Of a stretch of 64,000 bases of DNA, positions 34,513-43,508 are shown piece by piece (the stretch's first letter is position 1; each line of letters opens with the position of its first letter). Position numbers and translations under genes: made by a program. Location of the stretch: positions 120,312 through 184,311 of the forward strand of contig JAFYBZ010000014.1 in NCBI GenBank assembly GCA_017539905.1. Direction: 5' to 3'. The DNA comes from Clostridia bacterium. Lineage in GTDB: Bacteria > Bacillota > Clostridia > TANB77 > UBA1234. The notes below the pieces were generated by a model. The model was not told where the DNA came from. It did no database searches and worked only from the letters and a program-made list of their open reading frames with translations.

Positions 34513-35877
34513 TTATTTTCTCTTTTTCATAACAAGTACAATTACTGTAACTAACGTGGCAACAACTACAACAACAAATGCAATGATTGCAACGACCGCA
34601 ACTACCATTTCATTTGTACCTAATGAACTATCAGAAGGTCTTATTGAAGGCATCATGTCTCCTACTTTTTCGCTAGATTCAACATCAACTATTTCTTCTT
34701 TTTTATCTGATACTAATCTCTTTGCATCTGATTCTTCAATTACTTCTTCTGCATACTTCAAACCATCTTCAATATGTTTATCATAGTATCTTTTTAATCC
34801 TTCATAATCAGTTGGATAATCTTCTTCATCAGTCCATTCCCAATTATTTGCCCTTGCATTATTTAATAATTCTCTATTACTTACAAATGTTTTTTCAGCT
34901 ACTGCTTTATTTCTATAACTAAACAATTCTCCATTATACATCCAAGCAATTGAACCTTCGTATCTAACACCAATCCAAGTTTCAAAAGCATGACCATAAA
35001 CAACATATTCAGCATTCAAAATAGTGCCAATAGGAAGACTATCTACAACTTTTTTAGATTTCACATTTGCTTGTTCATATAGCGAAACACCATCAAACAA
35101 AATTTCATAAGAGAATACATCTTCATCGTCTTTATCAACTTTATATGCAAAATCTTCTTCAAGATTTACTTCAACTAATTCGTCTTCGTAATAAAATCTT
35201 CCAACAGAATACTGTTCTCCACCAAAGCCATAATAGTCCGTTACATGGGTTAGTATTGGAACAAACAATCCATCATTTGTAAGCATATTTTTATCTGTAA
35301 CAAGATCACCTGATTTATAATGGAAACCAAAATTATTTATTTTGATCCAACCATTTATATCGTTGTATGAAGTGTAATACCACTGTGTCCAGTCGTTCCA
35401 AAGACCTGTCTCTTCTTCGTTTACTCTGTATGGTTGAATGATAATATCTGTTTCACTAGGAATCATTCCCAAAACTTTTCCTTCGGTAGCAGCAGTAGGC
35501 ATGTCATAAATAACAGTGTTTGCAAAAGTTCTTGCTTCTTGTTTATCTCCCAAAGAATATTTTGTTAGGTCATTAATTGTTACATTATATTTGTTAATAT
35601 ATTTTGTACTATTATTTTCATATGAAAAATTCTCGTTTTCCAAAACGAAAGCTAATCGATAATCATCATAACTACTATAACAAATTATCTTTGTCTTAAA
35701 TGGAAGTGTACCAAGTGGCTCTTCCTCTAATGAAGTAGTCTTAAAATAAGGTGCTCCATCAGGATTAGATACATATCCAGAATATACAATAAAACTTGGT
35801 GCGCCCATATCTGCAAATGCAAGTGTAGGAATAAGTAGCAAAATAACTACCATGCTAACGAATAAAAATTTCTTCAT
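34513..35877 (-). CDS. Exported SH3-like protein with C-terminal membrane anchor (paralogue 1)
   Basis: 454 residues from the ATG at 35877, after TTGAGGGGGATTTTT; the in-frame TTG upstream lies inside that site. Signal peptide ends TLAFA (about 23). A mature N-terminus DMGAPSFIVYSGYV follows, then three SH3-like beta units. The middle one (TEGKVLGMIPSETDIII to INGWIKINNFGF) and the third (ANVKSKKVVDSLPIGTIL to GSIAWMYNGELFS) have the usual GWI/WMY ending. A helical acidic region comes before a C-terminal membrane segment with a KKRK stop. Bacterial SH3 domains often bind the wall or peptides. A paralogue lies immediately upstream; possibly one operon. Confidence 0.8.
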   Translation of the reverse strand: MKKFLFVSMVVILLLIPTLAFADMGAPSFIVYSGYVSNPDGAPYFKTTSLEEEPLGTLPFKTKIICYSSYDDYRLAFVLENENFSYENNSTKYINKYNVTINDLTKYSLGDKQEARTFANTVIYDMPTAATEGKVLGMIPSETDIIIQPYRVNEEETGLWNDWTQWYYTSYNDINGWIKINNFGFHYKSGDLVTDKNMLTNDGLFVPILTHVTDYYGFGGEQYSVGRFYYEDELVEVNLEEDFAYKVDKDDEDVFSYEILFDGVSLYEQANVKSKKVVDSLPIGTILNAEYVVYGHAFETWIGVRYEGSIAWMYNGELFSYRNKAVAEKTFVSNRELLNNARANNWEWTDEEDYPTDYEGLKRYYDKHIEDGLKYAEEVIEESDAKRLVSDKKEEIVDVESSEKVGDMMPSIRPSDSSLGTNEMVVAVVAIIAFVVVVVATLVTVIVLVMKKRK

Positions 35878-35897
35878 AAAAATCCCCCTCAATAATT

Positions 35898-37043
35898 CTA
35901 TCTTCTCTTTCTAATTAGAATTATTATAATAAACAAAATACACACAACAATAAGCGATGCAATGATTATAATGTAAGTACTTGGAATCGTATTCTCATAT
36001 GATTCTTTATCATTAGCAGAATTCTTTAAACTATTTTCTCTTTCGTATTCTTCTAAATACTTTTGTGCCAAATCTTTTTTATTACGAAGTCTTTCTTCAT
36101 CTGTTCTTTCATTTAAAGTATAGCAATCAAGCCAACCTCTCACGCCATTATATGTTGTGCAAAGCCAACCAATTCCAACTTCGCCTTCAGTAATATAATC
36201 TCCACTTAAAGTTGTACCATTTGGAATTTTTACAACAGCTTCTTTTGCTTCTGTGCTATCAAATAATTCGATGTCATCAAACTCGATTGTAAATGTATAA
36301 TTTTCTCTCTCATCTTCTGGAATATAATAAGCAATATCGCCTTTTGTATTAAACTCATATGCTTCGCCAGAATAATAGAAAACTCCTGTTGTATAATTAT
36401 CACCAGCGAATTGATAATAAGTATCAAAAGCAGTATATTCAGGAACTAAAATTTCATCTCCTGAATAGAAATTTCTAGAAGTGATTACAGACTTTTCTGT
36501 TTTAAAAGCAAGACGAGTATTTTTAATCCATCCTTCTACTCCATCATAAGATACGTAGAACCACTCTGACCATCCGTTATTTAATAGACTGTCATCAGCA
36601 ACATATTCTTGAACAGTAATATCTGTTTGCGCTGGAATTTTTCCAATAACATGTCCATCTGTGTCATCAATATCAAGTGGCATGTCAAAAATATCAGTAT
36701 CTTCAAAAATTCTTGCAGGCTTATTAACATCCAATTTATAACTATATAACTCGTCAATGGCTATATCTTTTCTATCAATATATTTTTCTGATCTAAAAGT
36801 TTCTCTCTCATAAATGAATGGAGTTTTTTCACCATGAGTAGAACGAAAAATAATTGTAGTGCCAAGTGGCAAAGTTCCAACATCAACATATGCGCCATCT
36901 TCAAGCGTGTAATAAATCGCTCCATATTTGTTAGAAATATGACCTTTATAAATTACAGAACTTGGCTCACCCATATCGGCTAAAGCAAGTGTAGGAATTA
37001 AAATCAAAACAAAAACTATCAATAATAGAATTATCTTTTTCAT
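35898..37043 (-). CDS. Exported SH3-like protein with C-terminal membrane anchor (paralogue 2)
   Basis: 381 residues. Start is the ATG at 37043 after AAAGGAGAGACACAA. The frame is open for a further 59 codons upstream, but that stretch is mostly the palindromic repeat. Same plan as the gene at 34513-35877: signal peptide ending TLALA, mature DMGEPSSVIYKGHI, SH3-like units (DGHVIGKIPAQTDITV to VEGWIKNTRLAF; KEAVVKIPNGTTL to VRGWLDCYTL), a charged helix and a C-terminal anchor with RKRR. Lengths and spacing show a tandem duplication. Ligand unknown. Confidence 0.8.
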   Translation of the reverse strand: MKKIILLLIVFVLILIPTLALADMGEPSSVIYKGHISNKYGAIYYTLEDGAYVDVGTLPLGTTIIFRSTHGEKTPFIYERETFRSEKYIDRKDIAIDELYSYKLDVNKPARIFEDTDIFDMPLDIDDTDGHVIGKIPAQTDITVQEYVADDSLLNNGWSEWFYVSYDGVEGWIKNTRLAFKTEKSVITSRNFYSGDEILVPEYTAFDTYYQFAGDNYTTGVFYYSGEAYEFNTKGDIAYYIPEDERENYTFTIEFDDIELFDSTEAKEAVVKIPNGTTLSGDYITEGEVGIGWLCTTYNGVRGWLDCYTLNERTDEERLRNKKDLAQKYLEEYERENSLKNSANDKESYENTIPSTYIIIIASLIVVCILFIIIILIRKRR

Positions 37044-37103
37044 TTGTGTCTCTCCTTTAAAAATATTATATTTTATTAGATATATAAATTCAAGTTTTTT
37101 AGT

Positions 37104-37220
37104 ACGCAACTGGGGGACGGTTCTCAAGTTGCACGGCGCAACCAAGGGACAGGTCTCAGCACTTAAGACGTGTCCCCCGGTTGCAACGTGCAACTTGAGA
37201 ACCGTCCCCCAGTTGCGCAA
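37104..37220. repeat. Palindromic GGGAC-type repeat (copy 9)
   Basis: GCAACTG-GGGGACGGTTCTC-AAGTTGC, then GGGACAGGTCT, the inverted AGACGTGTCCC and the inverted GAGAACCGTCCCCC-AGTTGCGC. The inner stem is GCGCAACC/GGTTGCAACG, slightly different from the outer one. Confidence 0.9.
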
Positions 37221-37228
37221 ACAAAAAA

Positions 37229-37251
37229 GCTCGAGGAAAATTTCCTCGAGC
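37229..37251 (-). terminator. Terminator of the GNAT gene
   Basis: GCTCGAGGAAA/TTTCCTCGAGC stem with a T tract on the minus strand, directly after the stop at 37260. Confidence 0.75.
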
Positions 37252-37259
37252 TCGGTCGC

Positions 37260-37757
37260 TTAGGTTAAAACCATTTCATACCACGGCCAAGTCTTGCCAT
37301 AGTATTCGTATCCGTTCTTCAGAACTTCAGCAATCTTAAATCCAAGTGATTTGTAGCAGTTCAAAGCAACTCTATTGTTAGTGAAAACTCCTAAGCTAAA
37401 TCTTTCAGCTCCCAAGTTTTCCTTCGCATACTTCATCGCTTCTTTAATCATCTGCTTACCATATCCCCTGCCTCTAAGTGTACTATCAACAATCACAAAT
37501 CCAATTCGAAATGTTTTCTTATCTTTAAATGAACTCCTAAGAATTAGATGACCAACCATCCTATCAAAGTCATCCATAAAGACAAGCGAAACAAATCTTT
37601 CTTTCCGCGCGCTCTTCTCATAATTCTCAATGAGTGTCGACGGCTTAATCGGATAAGTTTCATACTGACTCGCACTCCACATTCTAAATTCTTTTTCCGA
37701 AGTAATCCAATTCAGAATGTATTTTGCATCGCGTTCCTCAAACTTACGTATGTGCAT
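37260..37757 (-). CDS. GNAT family N-acetyltransferase
   Basis: 165 residues. The GNAT pattern is clear: MHIRKFEERDAKYILNWI start, RMVGHLILR beta strand 4, FVIVDSTLRGRGYGKQMIKE (acetyl-CoA loop R-G-x-G-Y-G) near residue 92, and GVFTNNRVALNCYKSLGF with the family's N-x-x-A-x-x-x-Y-x-x-x-G-F. RimJ/RimL-like, substrate unknown. Ribosome site AAAGGATTTG lies just 3' of a hairpin in the leader. Confidence 0.9.
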   Translation of the reverse strand: MHIRKFEERDAKYILNWITSEKEFRMWSASQYETYPIKPSTLIENYEKSARKERFVSLVFMDDFDRMVGHLILRSSFKDKKTFRIGFVIVDSTLRGRGYGKQMIKEAMKYAKENLGAERFSLGVFTNNRVALNCYKSLGFKIAEVLKNGYEYYGKTWPWYEMVLT

Positions 37758-37777
37758 GGTGAAAAATCAAATCCTTT

Positions 37778-37813
37778 CTATGTAGCAAAGATAACGGGTT
37801 ACATGCTACATAG
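37778..37813 (-). promoter_or_regulatory. Leader hairpin upstream of the GNAT gene
   Basis: CTATGTAGC/GCTACATAG, a 9-bp stem with an 18-nt loop ending right before the AAAGGATTTG ribosome site on the minus strand. It could affect translation or be part of an operator. It matches no riboswitch I can recall. Confidence 0.35.
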
Positions 37814-37848
37814 GTTGCGGTGGCTCCATAAAAATGTAATCTCCCTTC

Positions 37849-39009
37849 TTAGCTTACAGTCGAAGTTCTTTTTGCTTTTTTCGCTTTCTTGTCCTCAAAC
37901 AATTCTTGATCAGCATAATCAATTACTTCTTTTATTTCTTTGTACTCGCCTTTTTGGAAACAATCTGCATAGGTATAGTAAATACCATATCCCTGTGCAA
38001 GACCATCATCCAAAAGACCACCTACTTTTGGGCTCAAACGTTCAATTTTTTTATCTAACTTTTCTACATATTTATCTATTTCTTCATAGACGCCTGAATT
38101 CATAACATATTGCATTCTCTCTAAAACTCTCGGTTTTAGTATGACTGCAAATTCATCTCCGCCACGCCTAAAGCAATATCCTATATCTCCATATACTTCA
38201 AATATAGTTTCACCAACCAACCTTAGTATCTCATCACCTTTTTTATGACCACGTGTATCATTGATATGTTTAAAATTATTCATATCAATTTGAATAATGG
38301 CCGTACTATAATTAATTGATGAAATTCTACTAAAGTATGTTGTTTGATTAAGCAGTGTTGTCAAAAGATCTATCTTGATAAAACTGTTGGAGAAATAGAT
38401 CATAAACATATAAAGTGCAATCGATAAGACCAATGAATCAATACTATAATTACTTATAATTGCTCTAACAACAACGCCGGCTATAATAAAACTAACAATA
38501 TAAGTAATCGCATTTAGCCTATTGAAGTTTTGCACATATGTTTTAAACGATGAAAACACAATTAAGCAAACTCCAATAAACAAAAATCCGGTATAAACCC
38601 ATGTACCAAATGTTGTGTGGTAAAAAGCATTTTCATCGATTCTAAACATCCAGTCAAAAAATATTGAAGCTAATTGTAATATCGAATTAATACCAATAAT
38701 TGCAAAGAAGACATATCTTATTCTTGTCCAAAAGTTTTTTCTAACAATGATGCTACAAACAAACATAGGCAAAGAAACCGCAATTATAAATTCTGCTGCC
38801 TTGATAATCTTCATAGGAAAAACCCATCCAGGAGAAGCACCATTATAATAGAGAGCAAGATTATCCAAAAGCAATTCAAAAAACAATAGTATCGTCAAAG
38901 TAAAAAACCGTCTTTTAATTCTTTGATTAATAAGTTCATTATCGTGCAAAAGTATCAGAAAACCCACCTGCATCAAAACACAAATTATAGAAATAACAAT
39001 GTTACTCAT
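37849..39009 (-). CDS. Membrane-bound diguanylate cyclase (GGDEF)
   Basis: 386 residues from ATG at 39009, 4 nt after GGAGGAG. Seven to eight hydrophobic segments in residues 1-205 form a 7TM-like sensor. The GGDEF domain spans about 215-375: LTTLLNQTTYFSRI, IIQIDMNNFKHINDTRGHKKGDEIL (metal Asp and substrate Asn region) and CFRRGGDEFAVIL (intact active-site motif). Expected to make cyclic di-GMP. The C-terminal tail is very Lys-rich. No RxxD inhibitory site is obvious. No EAL or PilZ protein is in the window. Confidence 0.9.
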   Translation of the reverse strand: MSNIVISIICVLMQVGFLILLHDNELINQRIKRRFFTLTILLFFELLLDNLALYYNGASPGWVFPMKIIKAAEFIIAVSLPMFVCSIIVRKNFWTRIRYVFFAIIGINSILQLASIFFDWMFRIDENAFYHTTFGTWVYTGFLFIGVCLIVFSSFKTYVQNFNRLNAITYIVSFIIAGVVVRAIISNYSIDSLVLSIALYMFMIYFSNSFIKIDLLTTLLNQTTYFSRISSINYSTAIIQIDMNNFKHINDTRGHKKGDEILRLVGETIFEVYGDIGYCFRRGGDEFAVILKPRVLERMQYVMNSGVYEEIDKYVEKLDKKIERLSPKVGGLLDDGLAQGYGIYYTYADCFQKGEYKEIKEVIDYADQELFEDKKAKKAKRTSTVS

Positions 39010-39107
39010 TATACTCCTCCTCACTCGAGACACAGTATCGCAAAAGTAATGCAAACTCCGGTATTTTACCCCTTTTTCCTCCTTATGTCAACAGCTTTAA
39101 AGGGCGG

Positions 39108-39224
39108 CGCAACCGGGGGACGGTTCTAAAGTTGCACGATGCAACCGGGGGACGGTTCTCTAGTTGCGCAGACCTGTCCCTTAGTTGCATCGTGCAACTT
39201 TAGAACCGTCCCCTAGTTGCGCAC
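39108..39224. repeat. Palindromic GGGAC-type repeat (copy 10)
   Basis: GCAACCGGGGGACGGTTCT-AAAGTTGC, a second GCAACCGGGGGACGGTTCTC unit, the inverted GACCTGTCCC and the inverted AGAACCGTCCCC-TAGTTGCGC. Lies between the GGDEF gene's 5' side and the vWA gene's terminator. Confidence 0.9.
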
Positions 39225-39262
39225 AAAAAAGAGATGCGAATTTTCGCATCTCTCTCTTTTTT
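39225..39262 (-). terminator. Terminator of the five-gene operon
   Basis: GAGATGCGAA/TTCGCATCTC stem with 2-4 nt loop; T tract on the minus strand. Ends the operon whose last gene is at 39266. Confidence 0.8.
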
Positions 39263-39265
39263 AAG

Positions 39266-40213
39266 TCAGATTCGTCTTCCGGAGCCACTAGGCTTTTTAT
39301 CGTCGAACATCATAGGAACATTTCCTTTGACCACCGCAGGAAGAATCGTCTGAGAAAGTTTCTCCAAGGAGCCTTTGACATTTTCGATTCTCTTTTCTGT
39401 CTGGTTTCTTCCCTGCATGTCGCCAATATATCCCGCGAGCGTCCTCGATCCGGACTTCATCGAAATCACACCAAGCATCAAATCAACAACCGACTTTTCT
39501 TCCTTAATCTTAATAACATGTTCCGGTGCAAGCATATTTTCCCAAGTATGCGTGATACTTGATTCAAATCTATCCCCGCAATACTTATTAAGAAGGCAGA
39601 AAACATTATCGTTTACTTTTTTCCGAAGGCATTCAAACGGGTGCAGCCTGGCATATTCCTCAATCTCGATTCCGAAGTCCTTTGCCTGATCCTCATCAGT
39701 ATAAGGATATGGAGCTTCATCACCAATGAAGAAGATTATCGGCTCACTACCAGGAGCAAAACTCGTATTCTTATAAAGGTAATACGCCATCAGCTCGTAC
39801 GACTCCATCTTCTGGCCGCCGCCATTTCCTTCAAGCACAAGCTTTTCCAGATACGAATCAAGCACAATACCTTTTGCAAAATCGCAGATCTGCATCGGAT
39901 AAGAATCAGTAAACGCATCGCCAACTGCGCAGAAAGAAATATCGAAATCCTTAAGGTAGCCCTGCTGCTCAATCTGTCCGTAGAACATTGGCATCTTGTC
40001 GTAAACAACTTTCGCAAATTCAATATTAGATCCCGTCACATCAAGAACGATGATAATCGGAGTTTTAGAATTGCTCCTCAAAATTTTTCCGTTCGGCAAA
40101 AGTGACGGATCAAGCCTTGTACTCGAAAGCCTCTGAGTAGCATACGAAGAACTACCCCAACTGGAACTTGAACTACCGGAGTAAACATCACGTTCGTAAG
40201 TGCCACCACCCAT
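39266..40213 (-). CDS. von Willebrand factor A domain protein (TerY-like)
   Basis: 315 residues. A Gly/Ser-rich N-terminus (residues 1-40) is followed by a vWA domain. IIIVLDVTGSNIEFAKVV near 52 is the MIDAS D-x-T-x-S, ISFCAVGDAFTD carries the next metal ligand, and IIFFIGDEAPYPYTDED the third region. The C-terminal part (about 240-315) is helical. vWA proteins of this kind pair with kinase-like proteins in tellurium-resistance-related (TerY) systems. Here the gene directly upstream encodes a kinase-like protein 13 bp away. Last gene of the operon; GC-richer than average for the window. Confidence 0.8.
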   Translation of the reverse strand: MGGGTYERDVYSGSSSSSWGSSSYATQRLSSTRLDPSLLPNGKILRSNSKTPIIIVLDVTGSNIEFAKVVYDKMPMFYGQIEQQGYLKDFDISFCAVGDAFTDSYPMQICDFAKGIVLDSYLEKLVLEGNGGGQKMESYELMAYYLYKNTSFAPGSEPIIFFIGDEAPYPYTDEDQAKDFGIEIEEYARLHPFECLRKKVNDNVFCLLNKYCGDRFESSITHTWENMLAPEHVIKIKEEKSVVDLMLGVISMKSGSRTLAGYIGDMQGRNQTEKRIENVKGSLEKLSQTILPAVVKGNVPMMFDDKKPSGSGRRI

Positions 40214-40226
40214 GTTTCATTCCTCC

Positions 40227-41273
40227 TTATTTCAGCTCTTTAAATCTCTCTGTACCATACACTTCATTACGAAGTCCCTGAAGTTTATGATAGAGCATCC
40301 ACGCATCATTGCTACGAGTCATCGGGTTTTCCTTGATCATGCCTCTAATAAAATCTCTCACCCTCGGATCGATATCCATCGACATTCCACCATTAGAAAC
40401 ATTTCCACCCATGAGCTTAATAGCAATTTTACCAATAGAATAAATATCAGTAGATGGTTCCACACTTACTTTTTTCAAAACTTCCGGTGCCGAATAATCA
40501 TCATTGAAGAATTTATACGTCGCACCGCTTTCATTTGCCTTTTTAATTGCAAACGAAAAACCAAATAAAGTAACGTTGTGATTTTTCTTGTTAATCAAAA
40601 TATTATCAGGAGTAATATTGCCATGAACAACACAATTATTATGAAGGAAACCTACCACACTCAAAAGCCTTTCGACCATCCACATGACGTGTTCAGCAGG
40701 CACTCCATTCGGATACTGCTTCAAAAGCAAAGCCGGAGTAATTCCCTCTACTTCTCGAGAAATAATTGCGCGGCGAGCACCATCGATTGAAATTTTACTT
40801 TCGACATAAGGAAGCGACTGATGTCTAAGCTTCGTCAAAATATCGAATTCATTATCAATCAAAATACTATCTGATGCTTCACGAGGAATTTTAATAACCA
40901 CAGTATGTCCATCGCAAGTTCCTTTGAAAACGTTTGCAATATCTCCACTCGAAATCAATTCGTAAAAAGAATAATTCTTTCCATTAAATTCAACTTCAAA
41001 AAATGAATTTCTCTTTTTGAACTTATCAGAAGAAGATGGAAGTTCATAAGTACCATCAGCAAGTTCCTGCACGCCTTCATCATAAAGACGATTAAGAATC
41101 ACCATCGACTCTTCTGCATAATACTTTTCCCAAGCCGGAGCAAGATCCGGATGCACTATAAAACTAAACTTTTTATAAAGCCGGTTCAGTGCATCCGCAT
41201 CGCTCACAGTTCCAAAGAAATCAATTGGCCGTCTAGATGCAATTAATTTTTCATATACCTCAACGATTTTCAA
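40227..41273 (-). CDS. J-domain-like plus protein kinase-like protein, probably a pseudokinase
   Basis: 348 residues. TTG at 41273 is taken as start because AAGGAGG lies 10 nt upstream; a GTG three codons earlier is only 1 nt from that site. Residues about 15-75 contain LNRLYKKFSFIVHPDLAP with the His-Pro-Asp of J-domains. From about 95 to 340 is a kinase fold: glycine loop region ELISSGDIANVFKG, ATP Lys in HTVVIKIPRE, and the catalytic loop VVHGNITPDNILI. Where active kinases have HRD the sequence is HGN, and where DFG is expected it is GFS (LFGFSFA). Both catalytic Asp residues are therefore missing. Probably a regulatory pseudokinase that works with the vWA protein. Confidence 0.82.
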   Translation of the reverse strand: MKIVEVYEKLIASRRPIDFFGTVSDADALNRLYKKFSFIVHPDLAPAWEKYYAEESMVILNRLYDEGVQELADGTYELPSSSDKFKKRNSFFEVEFNGKNYSFYELISSGDIANVFKGTCDGHTVVIKIPREASDSILIDNEFDILTKLRHQSLPYVESKISIDGARRAIISREVEGITPALLLKQYPNGVPAEHVMWMVERLLSVVGFLHNNCVVHGNITPDNILINKKNHNVTLFGFSFAIKKANESGATYKFFNDDYSAPEVLKKVSVEPSTDIYSIGKIAIKLMGGNVSNGGMSMDIDPRVRDFIRGMIKENPMTRSNDAWMLYHKLQGLRNEVYGTERFKELK

Positions 41274-41289
41274 ATTAACCACACCTCCT

Positions 41290-41922
41290 TCATGAAGAGT
41301 GAAGGATCACACCATGCTTTTTACTCTGAGGAAGAATTTCCTTTTCATATGAAGGCATGATGCAATCTTTAAAATGCTCTTCGATTCGCGCTCTCGGAAT
41401 ATGATAAAGCATAGTATCTCTTTTCAATCTCCTCTCAAGGCAAACATCAATCGGAGTATCCATGTAGATGAAAATTCCATCAATCTTTCCATGAAATAGC
41501 GAAATAACGTGCAAGCCCTCAATAATAGTAACATTCGCTTTAATAATATACTGTTTTGAAACAATCCTTTTGTTTTTTGCTACATCATAAATCGGAATTT
41601 CTACTCTTCCATTTTTGATATAACTTTTCACATCTTCTTTCATTTCATCTGTATGAAAAGCATCCATACTATCCGTCATATATCCCTTTCGAGAACGCGG
41701 CATATTCTTAAGATCTTTAAAGTAATCATCTTCACGAATAATATTCACTGAATAATGTTTATCCCAAAAGTAATTCTCAAGAGTATGAGAAAAAGTTGTT
41801 TTTCCAGAGCAAGTAGGACCCGCTATAAAAATGAATCCGGAAATCATCTCATCTAAAACACTTCGAAAAGGTTTAGTAGCAGCTTCTCTCTCCCGCTCAA
41901 CTACAAGCGAAGTCGACGTCAT
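41290..41922 (-). CDS. Uridine-kinase-like P-loop protein
   Basis: 210 residues. FIFIAGPTCSGKTTFSHTL is Walker A near residue 31. REDDYFKDLKNMP resembles the uridine kinase Asp-Asp-Phe-Tyr substrate segment. PIYDVAKNKR and VTIIEGLHVIS (Walker B-like) follow the uridine/phosphoribulokinase order, and RLKRDTMLYHIPRARIEEHF is the lid. A nucleoside-type kinase is likely; the actual acceptor is unknown. Start after AAGGAGTGATGAT. Third gene of the operon, 23 bp after the PurA-like gene. Confidence 0.82.
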   Translation of the reverse strand: MTSTSLVVEREREAATKPFRSVLDEMISGFIFIAGPTCSGKTTFSHTLENYFWDKHYSVNIIREDDYFKDLKNMPRSRKGYMTDSMDAFHTDEMKEDVKSYIKNGRVEIPIYDVAKNKRIVSKQYIIKANVTIIEGLHVISLFHGKIDGIFIYMDTPIDVCLERRLKRDTMLYHIPRARIEEHFKDCIMPSYEKEILPQSKKHGVILHSS

Positions 41923-41945
41923 ATCATCACTCCTTCCACAAATTG

Positions 41946-43508
41946 CTAGATGAATAATTTTTCATCTCGCGTGGGTCCGTACGAAATCAAAGTAATAGGA
42001 AGATGAACAACGCTTGAAATTGTTCTCACATAATTTTTGCATCCATCAGACAAAATCTTTTTGCCATTCTCGTCTTCGACAACCGCATTCATGAATCCCT
42101 CTACTTCGATGTAGATAGGTTCAACATCTTTAAGATATGCGCTGATGTTTTTACAAGTACATTTAATGTCAGTGATGATAACCCGATTTCTATAATCAAC
42201 GTAATAGTCGAAAAGTTTTTCGAATTCATCATCAACAAATCCGGTGTACTGATAGCTGTTGCAAACTTTTAAAGGCCCCATGCCTTCCAAAACATCAAGT
42301 GAAGAAAGATAAACTTCATTTACATTATTGATTCGCTGAGCATATCTAAAGAGTACTGCATCGAACCAACCAAAACGAATTTCACCATTCCAAAAAGTTT
42401 TTTCTTGATTTGCATCATACATAGTTAAATTCATTTTGTAGTTCTCGGTAGGAAATACTCCTTTGCCGTGTCTTGTATAATACGCTTTTGCAACTCCGAC
42501 TTTGTTCACATTGATATGACCTTCTGTAATCATGTCGCGATGCTTTCTTTTAATTCGATCAACAATTCGCATTGCATGATTAACAGTAGTATCAAGCAAA
42601 GTCGTATTGGGCCTAAGTCCATACTTAACATCCAAGAGTAATCCCTGAGAACCTTCGTAAATAATCGTGTAATCTTTTAGATACTGTTCTCTATCAATTC
42701 GCGGAGCATGACTATTGTCAGTGTTTTCGATAAGCTCACTAATGAAAGGTCTCAGCTCATACAGATTATCTTTCATAAAATTGTGTTTATTAAGGAGCGC
42801 TCTCGCCTTTTCGTAATACTCGTGTGCGAGATTTTCATAGAACTCTGTATAGAGTAAAAGATTGATGTCTTTCACCAAATCAGCAAGCATTTCATAAGGA
42901 CAATATTCGTGAATATCTCTCTTATGAGCTTCATAAAAATCTTGAACAAATAATTTGATGTCGCGAAGTTTTCTTCTAATAATATACTCATCTTCGAAAA
43001 AGATATTATTAAGACTAAGAGTCAAAAATGAATAATGCTTATTTCTTTTTCCATGATGTGCATACCAGTTAAGATAACCGACTTCGCTCACGCCTGTCCC
43101 TACACTGCCTCGCCTATTGTCTCCCATGCTCAGTTCACGAAGCCGATTGAGCAAAACGTGAAAAGGAGTAACAACGAGACAATTTCTCGAAATGTAAATT
43201 TTTTTCAAAACATCTTCAACATCCTGCCCTGACGTCTCACAAAAAACATCGAGCTCACGAAATAAAGTTTCGATATTGATAACCATATTCTGAGACAAAA
43301 ATGTTTTTGTTTTTTCGTTAAACATTCCAGAGCCGAGCTGACTGAACTTGTGAATTTTTTCATCAGGAGTAGTCACTGTGTGTGAAGCTTGAGAACCGCC
43401 GTTGTACCGAATGACCCAGTTTGCATCATATTTGTGTGCGAGGAAATCTACAAATGAACCTTTTCCTTCGTCACCAAATTGCATGCCGCAAAGAACAAAG
43501 TTATGCAC
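41946..43508 (-). CDS. Divergent adenylosuccinate synthetase-like enzyme
   Basis: 520 residues, against about 430 for PurA. Conserved PurA elements: CGMQFGDEGKGSFVDFL (catalytic Asp13 equivalent), RYNGGSQASHTVT (catalytic His about 43), YEGSQGLLLD, GVAKAYYTRHGKGVFPTE and RFGWFDAVLFRYAQRI with SSLDVLEGMGPLKV. Family reaction: GTP-dependent ligation of aspartate to IMP. Differences: GGNNAGH is replaced by GGSQASH, the purine-binding GxGPAY segment reads GSVGTGVSEVGY, and about 90 extra residues occur around 150-260. The substrate is therefore probably not IMP. GTG start, 9 nt after GGGAGG; it overlaps the upstream gene by 8 bp. Confidence 0.85.
   Translation of the reverse strand: MHNFVLCGMQFGDEGKGSFVDFLAHKYDANWVIRYNGGSQASHTVTTPDEKIHKFSQLGSGMFNEKTKTFLSQNMVINIETLFRELDVFCETSGQDVEDVLKKIYISRNCLVVTPFHVLLNRLRELSMGDNRRGSVGTGVSEVGYLNWYAHHGKRNKHYSFLTLSLNNIFFEDEYIIRRKLRDIKLFVQDFYEAHKRDIHEYCPYEMLADLVKDINLLLYTEFYENLAHEYYEKARALLNKHNFMKDNLYELRPFISELIENTDNSHAPRIDREQYLKDYTIIYEGSQGLLLDVKYGLRPNTTLLDTTVNHAMRIVDRIKRKHRDMITEGHINVNKVGVAKAYYTRHGKGVFPTENYKMNLTMYDANQEKTFWNGEIRFGWFDAVLFRYAQRINNVNEVYLSSLDVLEGMGPLKVCNSYQYTGFVDDEFEKLFDYYVDYRNRVIITDIKCTCKNISAYLKDVEPIYIEVEGFMNAVVEDENGKKILSDGCKNYVRTISSVVHLPITLISYGPTRDEKLFI

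Noticed and set aside
37044..37220. N-terminal extension of 59 residues on the SH3-like protein
   Set aside because: It is translated palindromic repeat; the ATG at 37043 has the ribosome site and begins a signal peptide.
37760..37850. Riboswitch or T-box upstream of the GNAT gene
   Set aside because: A single hairpin is clear, but no conserved riboswitch core (for example UGG-N-ACCGCG of T-boxes or cyclic di-GMP aptamer motifs) could be found.
41946..43508. Calling the PurA-like enzyme PurZ (diaminopurine synthesis)
   Set aside because: No other genes of that phage pathway (dATPase, modified polymerase) are nearby, and the altered residues do not prove the substrate.
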